A DNA stretch of 64,000 nt, taken from NCBI RefSeq assembly GCF_900142975.1, contig NZ_LT670848.1, positions 1,922,001 to 1,986,000 of the forward strand, read 5' to 3'. Shown piece after piece: positions 52,233 to 60,910 of this stretch (its first letter is position 1; every line of letters begins with the position of its first letter). The stretch is from Salegentibacter salegens. GTDB taxonomy: Bacteria > Bacteroidota > Bacteroidia > Flavobacteriales > Flavobacteriaceae. The position numbers and the translations under genes were made by a program. The notes under the pieces were generated by a model. It was not told the DNA's origin. It worked only from the letters and a program-made list of their open reading frames with translations, and made no database searches.

Positions 52233-52931
52233 ATGAATCTAAAAGGAGCGGCAAGCGAGCTTGGTTTAAAAACCATTACTAATACTATTCTTTTTAAAGA
52301 TCTTGATAAAGATTTCTTGCCAGAGATCGCTTCTCAATTTATCATAGAAAAATGGCCCGCCCACACTTGTAGTAGCTGTCATCAATTAAGGCATAAATTT
52401 CATATCATAATTTCCGGACGTTTAAAAGTTTTTAAAACAGATCAAAAAACGGGGCGTGAATTTACGCTGTTTTTACTGGGTAAACATGATTTTTTTGATG
52501 TGATAACTTTAATTGAAGAATGCTCTCATAAATTATATTATGAATCTCTGGAAGATGTGAAAATGTTATCCACTCCTATTTTAATAGTACGACGGTGGTT
52601 AAAACAATACCCAATGTTAAACCAGCGGCTGCTCCCTTATTTAGGAAAACAACTTTTAAGCATAGAAGAATATGCCGTAAACCATACGCTGTTGGAGATA
52701 CCTGCCCGCCTGGCGAGGCTTATTTTAAAGAATATTAACCAGGAATCAAAAAAACTGGAGTTTATTAATGATCTTTCTAATGAAGAAATTGCCAATTTAA
52801 TAGGATCTACCCGCGCTGTGGTAAACAGGCATTTCCAGGAATTCAAGAATGAAGGAATCCTTAAATTAGGTAGAAAAAAGATGGAAGTTATTAATTTAAC
52901 TTTATTAATTAAAAAAGCAACTAACCAATAA
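52233..52931 (+). CDS. Crp/Fnr-family transcriptional regulator
   Basis: A 232-residue regulator (start MNLKGAAS; ATG at 52227 also possible). The N-terminal cNMP-type beta-barrel has HKFHIIISGRLKVFKTDQKT GREF (split) and GKHDFFDVITLI. A CSSC pair (HTCSSCHQLRHK) sits before the barrel, where Fnr proteins hold Fe-S ligands; only two Cys are close. The C-terminal winged helix LSNEEIANLIGSTRAVVNRH FQEF (split) matches the Crp HTH. Might sense redox. Next gene is separated by 120 bases. Confidence 0.85.
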   Translation: MNLKGAASELGLKTITNTILFKDLDKDFLPEIASQFIIEKWPAHTCSSCHQLRHKFHIIISGRLKVFKTDQKTGREFTLFLLGKHDFFDVITLIEECSHKLYYESLEDVKMLSTPILIVRRWLKQYPMLNQRLLPYLGKQLLSIEEYAVNHTLLEIPARLARLILKNINQESKKLEFINDLSNEEIANLIGSTRAVVNRHFQEFKNEGILKLGRKKMEVINLTLLIKKATNQ

Positions 52932-53599
52932 AATAATATTTAATTAAAATTTGTTAATTACTGTTTTAGTGATACTTAAGTAGTTTTACTTCAAGTGGTA
53001 CACGATTAACTTTGGGAGATAATTATTTATTAATCTCTAAATTAAATTATTATGAAAAAGTTAATCTTAAGCTTATTGTGCATTGCCTTTGTAGGGATGG
53101 CGTATTCACAACGTGTAATTAAGCTAGACGAATTAAAAATGGATTACACTCCTAAATCCCTGGAAATAGATGAATCTTCAAACTCATTAACATTTAATGT
53201 AAGTGAAGATTATGTGGGCCAGTTTCATGCTAACCCAATGAGATATGCCAAAGAGAACTTTAGTATTATGGATTTTATTGAAGCCAACCGGAATAAAGAA
53301 TATGATACTTTTGAAGTTACTTTTATTACCAATAAGGGAAATTTAAAAGTTAATTATAATAACCTGGGAGAAATTATTTCCAGTAGTCAAAAATTTATAG
53401 ATATAAAGCTACCTTATAACTCTTTGATAAGCGTTTTGAAAGCTAATGAAGGTTATAGCATTGTTGGCACCAAACATTTAGCATTTTCTCGCTCGGGAGG
53501 TGAAATTAATAAGGAATTTTACAAGGTTAAGCTTGAAAATGGAAACAAAAGTAAAACCGTAAAAATGAATATTAACAGGGATGCTTCTGGCGTGGCGGT

Positions 53600-54962
53600 G
53601 GGAGTGTTAGCTCAACTCTGTCTGCTTCTTCTCCCGGGGGTACCCCCGGGAGAAGAAAATTTTAGTTTTTCGTTTCATTGGTGGCTAAGTCCAACTCTAG
53701 CCGACCTTCAAATTTAATAGCTAATTGTTGAACTACCAAACCCCAGTTCTGCAGTGGGGCGTTCCATTTCTTTTCAATTCTTCTGGTAGCTAGGTAAACC
53801 AGCTTCAATAGTGCCATATCATTGGTAAAAGCGCCTTTGGTCTTGGTTACTTTTCTTACCTGCCGGTGAAAAGCCTCTACGGCATTTGTGGTGTATATGA
53901 GTTTTCTAATGGGTGCGGTATATTCAAAATAAGCACTCAATCGGTCCCAGTTATCATTCCAGGAACGGATCACTATGGGATATCTTTTGCCCCATTTTTC
54001 TTCCAGATCCAGTAAAGCCGATTCAGCCTGGTCTTTGGTGTCAGCCTTGTACACCAGTTTAAGGTCTTTCATAAAATCTTTTTGATCCTTACTGGCCACA
54101 TACTTCATACTATTGCGGATCTGGTGGACAATACATAGCTGAATATCAGTCTTGGGATAAACAGAATGAATGGCTTCACTAAAGCCCGTAAGATTATCCG
54201 TACAGGCAATCAGAATATCTTTTAAGCCACGGTTGTTTAATTGGGTCAGCACCTGAAGCCAAAAATTGGCCCCTTCACTTTCCGAGATATACATACCCAG
54301 CACTTCCTTTCTTCCAGCTTTATTTATTCCTAAAATATTATACAAGGCCTTGTGCTTTACTTTGCCTTCTTCGCGTACCTTGAAGTGCATCGCGTCGAGC
54401 CATAGGATGCAATATACCGGCTCCAAGGGGCGATCCTGCCATTCCTTAACCTTGGGAATCACCCGGTCCGTAATATCACTTAGAACGTGTGTGGATATCT
54501 TGGAATCATACATTTCCTCTATATGAGCTGAGATATCCCGCAGGCTATTGCCCATCCCGTACATGCCTATAATCTGCTTTTCTAAATTATCGGCCAGGAT
54601 ACGCTGGCGTTTCGCTACGATCTCCGGCTCAAAGGTACTGTTACGATCCTGGGGCGTGTTAATGGTGACGTCCCCTTGGCTGCTCTTTAGGGTCTTTTTG
54701 CCTTTGCCATTACGCTTATTACCTGCTTTTGAGCCTTTTTCTTCATCGGAAAGGTGCGAAGACATTTCTGCTTCCAGGGCCTCTTCCATAAACTCCCTAA
54801 GCATTGGAGCAAAAGCGCCGTTTTTGCCGGTTAGGGATTCTCCTGATAAAAATTGTTTTAATGCTTTTTCCTTTAATTCCTTAATCTCTTCTTGTGTCAT
54901 AATCTAGTCTAAAAATTTTAATTTAATTTTCAAAGTCTAGACAGACTTGAGATTACACCCTC
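53600..54962 (-). mobile_element. IS256-family element, copy 3, with 8-bp target duplication
   Basis: 1363 bp, same sequence as copies 1 and 2. GTGGCGGT is present at both 53592-53599 and 54963-54970. It inserted in the last few codons of the secreted protein gene, antisense to it. Confidence 0.96.
53662..54900 (-). CDS. IS256-family transposase (copy 3)
   Basis: Same 412-residue protein as copies 1 and 2, all catalytic motifs present. The 28-bp palindrome at 53628-53655 follows the stop and overlaps the extended host reading frame. Confidence 0.95.
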   Translation of the reverse strand: MTQEEIKELKEKALKQFLSGESLTGKNGAFAPMLREFMEEALEAEMSSHLSDEEKGSKAGNKRNGKGKKTLKSSQGDVTINTPQDRNSTFEPEIVAKRQRILADNLEKQIIGMYGMGNSLRDISAHIEEMYDSKISTHVLSDITDRVIPKVKEWQDRPLEPVYCILWLDAMHFKVREEGKVKHKALYNILGINKAGRKEVLGMYISESEGANFWLQVLTQLNNRGLKDILIACTDNLTGFSEAIHSVYPKTDIQLCIVHQIRNSMKYVASKDQKDFMKDLKLVYKADTKDQAESALLDLEEKWGKRYPIVIRSWNDNWDRLSAYFEYTAPIRKLIYTTNAVEAFHRQVRKVTKTKGAFTNDMALLKLVYLATRRIEKKWNAPLQNWGLVVQQLAIKFEGRLELDLATNETKN

Positions 54963-55004
54963 GTGGCGGTTGCAACAATTGAATAAAAAAAGTTTTTTAT
55001 TTAA

Positions 55005-55035
55005 ACTCCGGAAATCAAATTCCGGAGTATTTTTT
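55005..55035 (+). terminator. Hairpin terminator after the disrupted secreted-protein gene
   Basis: ACTCCGGAA (55005-55013) and TTCCGGAGT (55020-55028) with a six-base loop, followed by ATTTTTTT. It also overlaps the end of cysM and, with the A-run at 54985-54991, can serve that strand. Confidence 0.85.
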
Positions 55036-55919
55036 TAGTCGAAAATATTCGAAGACAAATAACGGTCTCCGCGATCGCAAACTATACTTACCACAATCCC
55101 TTCTTCCAACTCATCACATAATCTAACCGCGGCAGTAGCAGCACCTCCACTACTCATTCCGGCAAAAATACCTTCTTCTTTCGCTAGTCTTTTCGTCATC
55201 GCCACTGCTTCATCTTCACTTACTTCCAAAATACGATCTACTTTTTCAGGTTTAAAAATTTTGGGTAAATAAGCTTTTGGCCATTTTCTAATTCCGGGAA
55301 TTCGGGAGTCATCGGTTGGCTGAACTCCAACAATTTGTATGTCTTTATTTTTTTCTTTTAAATAAGTAGAGGTCCCCATAATGGTTCCCGTGGTTCCCAT
55401 TGAGGAAACAAAATGGGTGATTTTATGTTTGGTATCGTTCCAAATCTCTGGTCCCGTAGTATTATAATGCGCCTGCCAGTTATCATTATTACTAAACTGA
55501 TTGATCATAAAATAATCGCCGCCTGCCATTTTTTCTTCGGCGTAATCACGAGCTCCTTCAATACCAGCATCGGCATCGGTAAGAGTGACTTTTGCACCAT
55601 AAGCACGCATTGTTTGCACGCGCTCTATCGTTGAATTTTCTGGCATTACCAGTTCTATATTCAATTTAAAAATTCCAGCGATCATTGCCAGGGCTATCCC
55701 GGTATTTCCGCTAGTAGCTTCAATAAGTTTTGTTTCTTTGGTAATATCTCCCCTATCTAATGCACTTTTAATCATATTATAAGCAGCCCGGTCTTTTACA
55801 CTTCCACCGGGATTATGTCCTTCCAGCTTAAAATAAAGCTCAACCTTTGGGTTTTTAACCAAAGTTTGCGCTTTTACCAGAGGCGTATTTCCTATTAGTT
55901 CTAATATAGAGTTATTCAT
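55035..55919 (-). CDS. cysM: Cysteine synthase B (O-acetylserine sulfhydrylase)
   Basis: A 294-residue PLP enzyme making cysteine from O-acetylserine and sulfide (or thiosulfate). LIGNTPLVKAQT and the PLP-lysine block NPGGSVKDRAAYNM are at the N-terminus; EATSGNTGIALAMIA is the substrate-binding loop; SSMGTTGTIMG and FAGMSSGGAATA bind phosphate. Length and EGHNPGG fit the CysM branch rather than CysK. It overlaps the cysE stop by one base (TAATG), a coupled pair giving serine to cysteine. Confidence 0.9.
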   Translation of the reverse strand: MNNSILELIGNTPLVKAQTLVKNPKVELYFKLEGHNPGGSVKDRAAYNMIKSALDRGDITKETKLIEATSGNTGIALAMIAGIFKLNIELVMPENSTIERVQTMRAYGAKVTLTDADAGIEGARDYAEEKMAGGDYFMINQFSNNDNWQAHYNTTGPEIWNDTKHKITHFVSSMGTTGTIMGTSTYLKEKNKDIQIVGVQPTDDSRIPGIRKWPKAYLPKIFKPEKVDRILEVSEDEAVAMTKRLAKEEGIFAGMSSGGAATAAVRLCDELEEGIVVSIVCDRGDRYLSSNIFD

Positions 55920-56707
55920 TATTTGCTCGTCTTTTTAATATTGATTTGAGGCGTATGGGAAACCATAGAATCTTTAGGCACCGAAGCCGTTAACCAAACA
56001 TTCCCCCCAATTATGCTATTGGCTCCAATTACCGTTTCACCACCAAGAATAGTAGCATTGGCATAAATAGTAACATTTTTTTCTATGGTGGGATGTCTTT
56101 TTATATCTTTCAGGTTACGGTCTACAAAAAGAGCTCCCAGGGTAACTCCCTGGTAAATTTTTACATTATCTTCTATCACCGCCGTTTCCCCAATAACTAC
56201 ACCCGTTGCGTGGTCTATAAAAAACGGAGTTCCTATTTGTGCACCGGGATTAATATCGGTTCCAGTAAGGCCATGGGCACACTCTGCCATTAAACGCGGT
56301 ACCAACGGAAGTCCAAATTTGTAAAATTCGTGACTAAAGCGGTAAATAGCAATGGCAAAAAAACCGGGGTAAGAAAGAATTACCTCTTCCAACGAGTTTG
56401 CAGCAGGGTCGTTCTCTGAAATCGCCCGTGCATCTTTATTGAGTTTTTCAAGGATTCCCGGTAATTTATCTAAATACTCCTGCCAAATATCACGGCAGGG
56501 AGTATCTGGTTGCCAACAAACAAGATCTGCCAGTTCTTCAAAATCTTTACCTAATTTTACAATATTCTCTTCTACCGGTGTTTCTTCATCAAACAGCGTG
56601 TAAAAGAGGTTATTTGTAAAAGCTTCGGTTTTCTCTTTTATACTGAATTTTAAATTCGGTAGTTTCTTTTGAGCTTTTATTTGCTCTATAACCTCATTCT
56701 GGCTCAT
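55919..56707 (-). CDS. cysE: Serine O-acetyltransferase
   Basis: A 262-residue enzyme that acetylates serine, the first step of cysteine synthesis. N-terminal helical domain, then a left-handed beta-helix of hexapeptide repeats: GTDINPGAQIGTPFFIDHAT GVVIG (split), VKIYQGVTLGALF, NVTIYANATILGGETVIGAN. His in DHAT and the HPTIE block are catalytic. It is the longer EpsC/SrpH-type form. A CAAATGTA (TACATTTG on the minus strand) at 56747-56754 fits a -7 box ~40 bases upstream. Confidence 0.9.
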   Translation of the reverse strand: MSQNEVIEQIKAQKKLPNLKFSIKEKTEAFTNNLFYTLFDEETPVEENIVKLGKDFEELADLVCWQPDTPCRDIWQEYLDKLPGILEKLNKDARAISENDPAANSLEEVILSYPGFFAIAIYRFSHEFYKFGLPLVPRLMAECAHGLTGTDINPGAQIGTPFFIDHATGVVIGETAVIEDNVKIYQGVTLGALFVDRNLKDIKRHPTIEKNVTIYANATILGGETVIGANSIIGGNVWLTASVPKDSMVSHTPQINIKKTSK

Positions 56708-56931
56708 TTAAAACTATAATTTTAGAATGATAATTTTTGATTTATTCAAATGTAAACAATAGCAAGCCAAATTGCCTTCAAATTGCTATAAATGCTTTCA
56801 ATAAGTCTATATAACTTCTCGAATATTTAATATTTCAAATAATATATTTCTAGTTAATTTTTTCATAATTAACTACTAACCAGTTTATTATAAGCATATC
56901 TTTATTTTATTAATCAATAAATATAAATATA

Positions 56932-57039
56932 ATGGCACAGCAAGGAAATCACAAAAAGGACGATGCAAAGAAGGAGCCTAAAAGAGCACAGGCAACACCA
57001 AAAAAGCAACCTGCCAGAGAAGAAAAACCTAAAAAATAA
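56932..57039 (+). CDS. Small, very basic protein (35 aa)
   Basis: MAQQGNHKKDDAKKEPKRAQ ATPKKQPAREEKPKK (split). Nearly half the residues are Lys or Arg, with Gln, Pro and Ala. It begins after a clean A/T-rich leader and is followed 30 bases later by a terminator, which supports a real transcription unit. Could be a nucleic-acid-binding or ribosome-associated peptide. Confidence 0.6.
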   Translation: MAQQGNHKKDDAKKEPKRAQATPKKQPAREEKPKK

Positions 57040-57068
57040 TTTGGGTTCATTTTGAAAAAGAAAACCAG

Positions 57069-57098
57069 GCCACCTCACAAGGGTGGCTTTTATATTTT
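57069..57098 (+). terminator. Terminator of the small basic protein gene
   Basis: GCCACC and GGTGGC form a six-base stem (57069-57074, 57082-57087) followed by a T-rich tract. Confidence 0.7.
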
Positions 57099-57145
57099 TA
57101 AAAGAATTTAAACCTATACTTTTCTCTATTGTTCCCTTGTAGCCT

Positions 57146-57153
57146 TACCTTTG
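57146..57153 (+). promoter_or_regulatory. -7 promoter element of the MFS gene
   Basis: TACCTTTG is an exact match to the Bacteroidota TAnnTTTG -7 box, about 29 bases before the chosen GTG start. No convincing -33 TTTG at 19-base spacing is present. Confidence 0.5.
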
Positions 57154-57181
57154 CAACTTTCAAAATTTGAAACAGGACAGC

Positions 57182-58396
57182 GTGAAAGATTATTTCTACT
57201 TTTTACGAGAAAATTATAGAAAAGTCAGTTTTGGTTGGCTGCTTACCTTTTTGTCCAGTTTTGGCCAAACTTTTCTAATTTCACTATATGTCCCTGAAAT
57301 TGTAAAAGCTTTCGCAATAACCGAGGGCACTTTTGGAGCCATTTATGCCGGTTGTACCGTAGCGGCTTCCATAATTATGCTTAGCGTTGGCCATACGGTA
57401 GATCATAAACCGGTAAAAAAAGTAACCGCCTTCACCGTGTTAAGTCTGGGACTTTCTAGTATTTTATTGGGACTTTCCTATCATATCGCTATACTTTTTG
57501 TTGCTTTAATAGGACTAAGGTTATGCGGACAAGGATTAATGAGTCATATTAGTATGACCATAATTTCCAAATATTTTGATAAAAATCGCGGAAAAGCACT
57601 AAGTATTTCTTCGCTTGGATATTCTATGGGAGAAGCTATTTTTCCTATTATTATTACTTCAATAATTGCATTTTTTGATTGGAGAATGGCTGCTATTATT
57701 AGTGGTATTGCCCTCCTACTCTATTTAATACGTTTAAAATTCACTAATTTAATAGCTTTTGATAAGCAACTCTCTATCGAAGAAAAACCTTCTACCTGGT
57801 TGCTTTTAAAAGATTATAAAGGTGTGGTGGCCGATAAACGTTTTGGGATTATGATGCCTGCCAGTTTTATTTTAGGTTTTACCAACACGGCTATTTTCTT
57901 TTATCAATATGTATTCGTAGAGGATAAAAGCTGGTCTCCCCAACTATACGCAACATTTTTTACGGTTTATGCCATTTCCAGATTTATATTTTCTCTGGTA
58001 GGAGGTACCTGGGTTGATAAATTCACGGCGAAAAAAATGTTTAGAATATATCTTATTCCAATGACTTTGGGCCTTATTCCTTTTGCTTTAATGGATAGTA
58101 TTATTGGTGCACTTTTATTCCTAATTACTGCCGGTATTACCGGCGGGATGGCTGGAACGGTAAAAACCTCCTTAATTGCTGAAATCTACGGAACCGAAAA
58201 AATGGGAGCTATACGCAGCGTCTTTACCATGTTTATGGTAATTAGTACCGCTTTAGGCCCTTTATTAGTTGGGTTTATGATTGATGGCGGATTTGATTTT
58301 AGGACCATTATCCTGGTAATATTTGCGGCAATGGTTTTAATAAGCATTAATTCGCAACGAATAAAAAATATTAGTAAACTACCTGGGAGCATTTAA
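57182..58396 (+). CDS. MFS transporter
   Basis: A 404-residue major facilitator protein with about twelve helices. I chose GTG 57182 (VKDYFYFLRENYRK) because it follows the likely promoter; the longer frame starts at TTG 57167. The family loop 2-3 motif is GHTVDHKPVKKVT, and charged GGTWVDKFTAKKMF in the matching second-half loop. LSSFGQTFLISLYVPEIVKA at helix 1 and CGQGLMSHISMTIISKYFDK fit nitrate/oxalate-type or sugar-acid transporters, but the substrate is unknown. Two conserved Lys/Asp pairs suggest an organic anion. Confidence 0.85.
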   Translation: MKDYFYFLRENYRKVSFGWLLTFLSSFGQTFLISLYVPEIVKAFAITEGTFGAIYAGCTVAASIIMLSVGHTVDHKPVKKVTAFTVLSLGLSSILLGLSYHIAILFVALIGLRLCGQGLMSHISMTIISKYFDKNRGKALSISSLGYSMGEAIFPIIITSIIAFFDWRMAAIISGIALLLYLIRLKFTNLIAFDKQLSIEEKPSTWLLLKDYKGVVADKRFGIMMPASFILGFTNTAIFFYQYVFVEDKSWSPQLYATFFTVYAISRFIFSLVGGTWVDKFTAKKMFRIYLIPMTLGLIPFALMDSIIGALLFLITAGITGGMAGTVKTSLIAEIYGTEKMGAIRSVFTMFMVISTALGPLLVGFMIDGGFDFRTIILVIFAAMVLISINSQRIKNISKLPGSI

Positions 58397-58420
58397 ATCC
58401 CGATTAACGAGTAAACAGCT

Positions 58421-60274
58421 TCACCGCTTTAAACTAAAAGATCCTTTAAGGGTTTTAAAACCTTCAATTTTAATATGATACCAATAATCGTCTGACGGAA
58501 GAGAGCGCCCATCTAAAGTGCCATTCCAGTTAAAGGTTTCACCAATATCGGCTTTTAATAATTTCCCATACCGATCAAAAATCCTTATTTCTGAAGAAGG
58601 AAAATATTCGAGTCCGTTAATGCTGAAATTATCATTATAACCATCTGCATTTGGAGTAATAAATTTTGGTATCACAATATGAGGAAATTCCTGGGTTACG
58701 GCGTTACAGGAAGAAAGATCGCGCATATAAATGGTATAAATTCCGCCGGGAACCAACGTAAAAATATTTGAAGATTGAAAATTTGTACCATCTATAGAAT
58801 ATTCAAAATCACCTTCGTTGGCTGGGGTAATCACAATATCTTCCAAATCTGAGGTTACCGATTCAATTTCGGCAATATCAACCTGGTTAATTTTAAAGTT
58901 TTTAGTGGCAGAGCAGCCTTCAGCAGTAGTAAGAACCACGCTGTAATTACCCGACGAATCTATTTCAATTTGTTGAGAATTCTCCCCTGTAGACCATTGA
59001 TAGGAAAGTCCGGGTAAGCCGGCATCCAGAATTAAACTGGCACCATCACAAAGCTGTAACACTTCATCTTCAACTTGCGGTGTTTCATTTATAGTAAATT
59101 CAATCGCCGTTCTAGCGCCTGGAGTACAATTAAAACCTTCGTTTATAGCTTCAACATAATAAGTCCCGGCTGTTTCTGGCACAAAAGAAGTGGTATTTTC
59201 AGCGAGTAGATTGTTATTTTCATCATACCAATTTGCGATTTCGGTTTCTTCAATTTCAACATTTAAAGCAGGAATATCGTCATCACTACAAATACTAACA
59301 TTGCCATCACTTTGTGGTGGCGCGGGAGTTTTTAGAATATTCACCGTAAAAATTTTAGAAACAGAACTACAAAGGTTAGCGTTTAAATTCACAGCATCTT
59401 CAGCTACTTTCACCCTAAAGAAACGAGAACTATTTAAAGCCGGAGTATTGTAAATTTCATCATTTTCACTGGGAATATTCGTCCAGGTTTGATTATCAGT
59501 GCTTTCCTGCCATTGATAAGCGTGGGAGCTATACACCGAATAATCTGGAGTAGCTTCAAGTCTAAGGTTTACAGGTGCTTCTTCAGCGCAAAGATCTATA
59601 CGGTTTTCATCATTTTCTGCAGTAACGGTAGTAAGATCGCCGCAAGACCTAAAAATTATATCGTCTATAGCCAGGTCGTTTCCGCAGCCGCCATCACCAT
59701 TATTAAACATTTTTAGAATTACAGAATCCTGCCCTACTTCGGTTTGAAATGTAAGCGCATACTGCTCCCATTCTGGACTGCTCAATGAAGGAATATTTCC
59801 GGTATTTCCTTCCTTTAATAAATTTGCATCATTCTCATCCCAGATTTCAAAACGAACATTTATGGGAATACCACCATCTGGACATACAGTGCTCGAGCGA
59901 TTGTAAATATTAATTAGAAAAGCAGAAAATTCATAGGTAGTATTTTCGCATAGTCCGCTAATTTCTGTTCTGTAGAATCTTCCAGAACTAAAAGAAGCAT
60001 TTACAATTAAGGCGTCGCGATTTGAGACGGTGCCGTTAGGCAAACTTGAATGCCAGGAAGTAATTACACCTCCTATTTGGCTGGAAAGTGTATATTCCCC
60101 ATCCTGCGGATCCTGGTCAACATAAGTATAATTGGTCGTGCCGGCAGGTAATTGCGAGACGGTTTCAAAATCTTCGTAAAAAATAGGATCACCCTTGCTG
60201 CCTTCACAAAAGCCTAACTGGGCAAAACCTGAAGTGCAAATTATAAGAAAACAAAAAAGAAAGAAAACTTTCAT
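58421..60274 (-). CDS. Secreted T9SS cargo protein with type B sorting domain
   Basis: A 617-residue protein. Signal peptide FLFCFLIICTSGFAQ, then an N-terminal region with many Cys (GFCEGSKG, ISGLCENTTYEFSAF), a series of Ig/PKD-like beta domains (TYYVEAINEGFNC; CDGASLILDAGLPGLSYQWS TGE (split); SYQWxxG), and a C-terminal ~85-residue sorting domain: FITPNADGYNDNFSINGLEY, IRIFDRYGKLL, WNGTLDGRSLPSDDYWYHI. That last part is the CHU_C/type B signal for the gliding-type secretion system. It probably acts at the cell surface in adhesion or matrix. Confidence 0.9.
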   Translation of the reverse strand: MKVFFLFCFLIICTSGFAQLGFCEGSKGDPIFYEDFETVSQLPAGTTNYTYVDQDPQDGEYTLSSQIGGVITSWHSSLPNGTVSNRDALIVNASFSSGRFYRTEISGLCENTTYEFSAFLINIYNRSSTVCPDGGIPINVRFEIWDENDANLLKEGNTGNIPSLSSPEWEQYALTFQTEVGQDSVILKMFNNGDGGCGNDLAIDDIIFRSCGDLTTVTAENDENRIDLCAEEAPVNLRLEATPDYSVYSSHAYQWQESTDNQTWTNIPSENDEIYNTPALNSSRFFRVKVAEDAVNLNANLCSSVSKIFTVNILKTPAPPQSDGNVSICSDDDIPALNVEIEETEIANWYDENNNLLAENTTSFVPETAGTYYVEAINEGFNCTPGARTAIEFTINETPQVEDEVLQLCDGASLILDAGLPGLSYQWSTGENSQQIEIDSSGNYSVVLTTAEGCSATKNFKINQVDIAEIESVTSDLEDIVITPANEGDFEYSIDGTNFQSSNIFTLVPGGIYTIYMRDLSSCNAVTQEFPHIVIPKFITPNADGYNDNFSINGLEYFPSSEIRIFDRYGKLLKADIGETFNWNGTLDGRSLPSDDYWYHIKIEGFKTLKGSFSLKR

Positions 60275-60388
60275 TAATTATATGGTCAATCCCATAGCAA
60301 AAATAATCCCTGGTTTAATCCATTTCCGGAATTATGCTAATATTAGATTCCAGCATCATGCTGGTTTCATTTTCTCAAATGTACACAT

Positions 60389-60910
60389 TTACAGCGCTTC
60401 CTGAAATTGCATTTCAATTTTTTCAAACCTATAAGCATTTGGCCAACTTTGGCTTTCGGCTTCTGCTGCTATTTTTAAGATTCTAAGTTTGAATTCTGCA
60501 AGAATTCCTTCTTTCAAAATAAATTTCACAGCTTCTTCAAAAGATTTAAACATACTTTTACAAAAGCTCTCTTTTAAATTACCTTTTTCTTCAGCAAAAG
60601 TTTGCGCAATTTCAATATTAAAAAGCATTAAATCTGCTGTTAAATGTGGTTCTACCCCAAGTTGCTGAAAATGCTTAATTTCTTTTTGAGCAATAGATCT
60701 CCTGGCTTTTGGTTTGCGCCTGGTTTTAGGAAAATATTCTTTAGAAATCTTTAATTTAGCTTTCCGCATTAATTCTTCTTCCCGCGGATTAAATACAAAA
60801 TCGTAAAAAACTTTTACCGGTTTAAAACGTTCGTATAAATCTACAATTTGCGCTTCCAGCTGTTCTTTATCTAACTCCTGAAGGTATTTTTTTAATTGGC
60901 GTTTACTCAT
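60389..60910 (-). CDS. DUF6155-family protein
   Basis: A 173-residue helical protein: KKYLQELDKEQLEAQIVDLY, KVFYDFVFNPREEELMRKAK, and IRKPKARRSIAQKEI-like KPKARRSIAQKEIKHFQQLG. The RxKPKARR block is basic and may bind nucleic acid. DUF6155 proteins are common in Bacteroidota; no function is known to me. Its start abuts the FUSC stop (one base apart), so the two are in one operon. Confidence 0.75.
   Translation of the reverse strand: MSKRQLKKYLQELDKEQLEAQIVDLYERFKPVKVFYDFVFNPREEELMRKAKLKISKEYFPKTRRKPKARRSIAQKEIKHFQQLGVEPHLTADLMLFNIEIAQTFAEEKGNLKESFCKSMFKSFEEAVKFILKEGILAEFKLRILKIAAEAESQSWPNAYRFEKIEMQFQEAL

Larger units (their letters stand above)
53052..54986 (+). pseudogene. Secreted protein gene with its last codons separated by IS256
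   Basis: Signal peptide (LILSLLCIAFVGMAYSQ) then ~166 residues of unknown beta-rich protein (RVIKLDELKMDYTPKSLEID ... MNINRDASGVAV). IS256 copy 3 inserted after codon V183. Joining 53599 to 54971 restores ASGVAV-ATIE and a stop at 54984-54986, so only four C-terminal residues are lost. In the current sequence the frame reads 38 IS-encoded residues (GVLAQLCLLLLPGVPPGEEN...) and stops at 53717. The protein may still be made, with a foreign tail. Family not recognised. Confidence 0.85.

Noticed and set aside
31705..54962. Composite transposon between copies 2 and 3
   Set aside because: Each copy has a different perfect 8-bp duplication and the interior is mostly ordinary chromosome.
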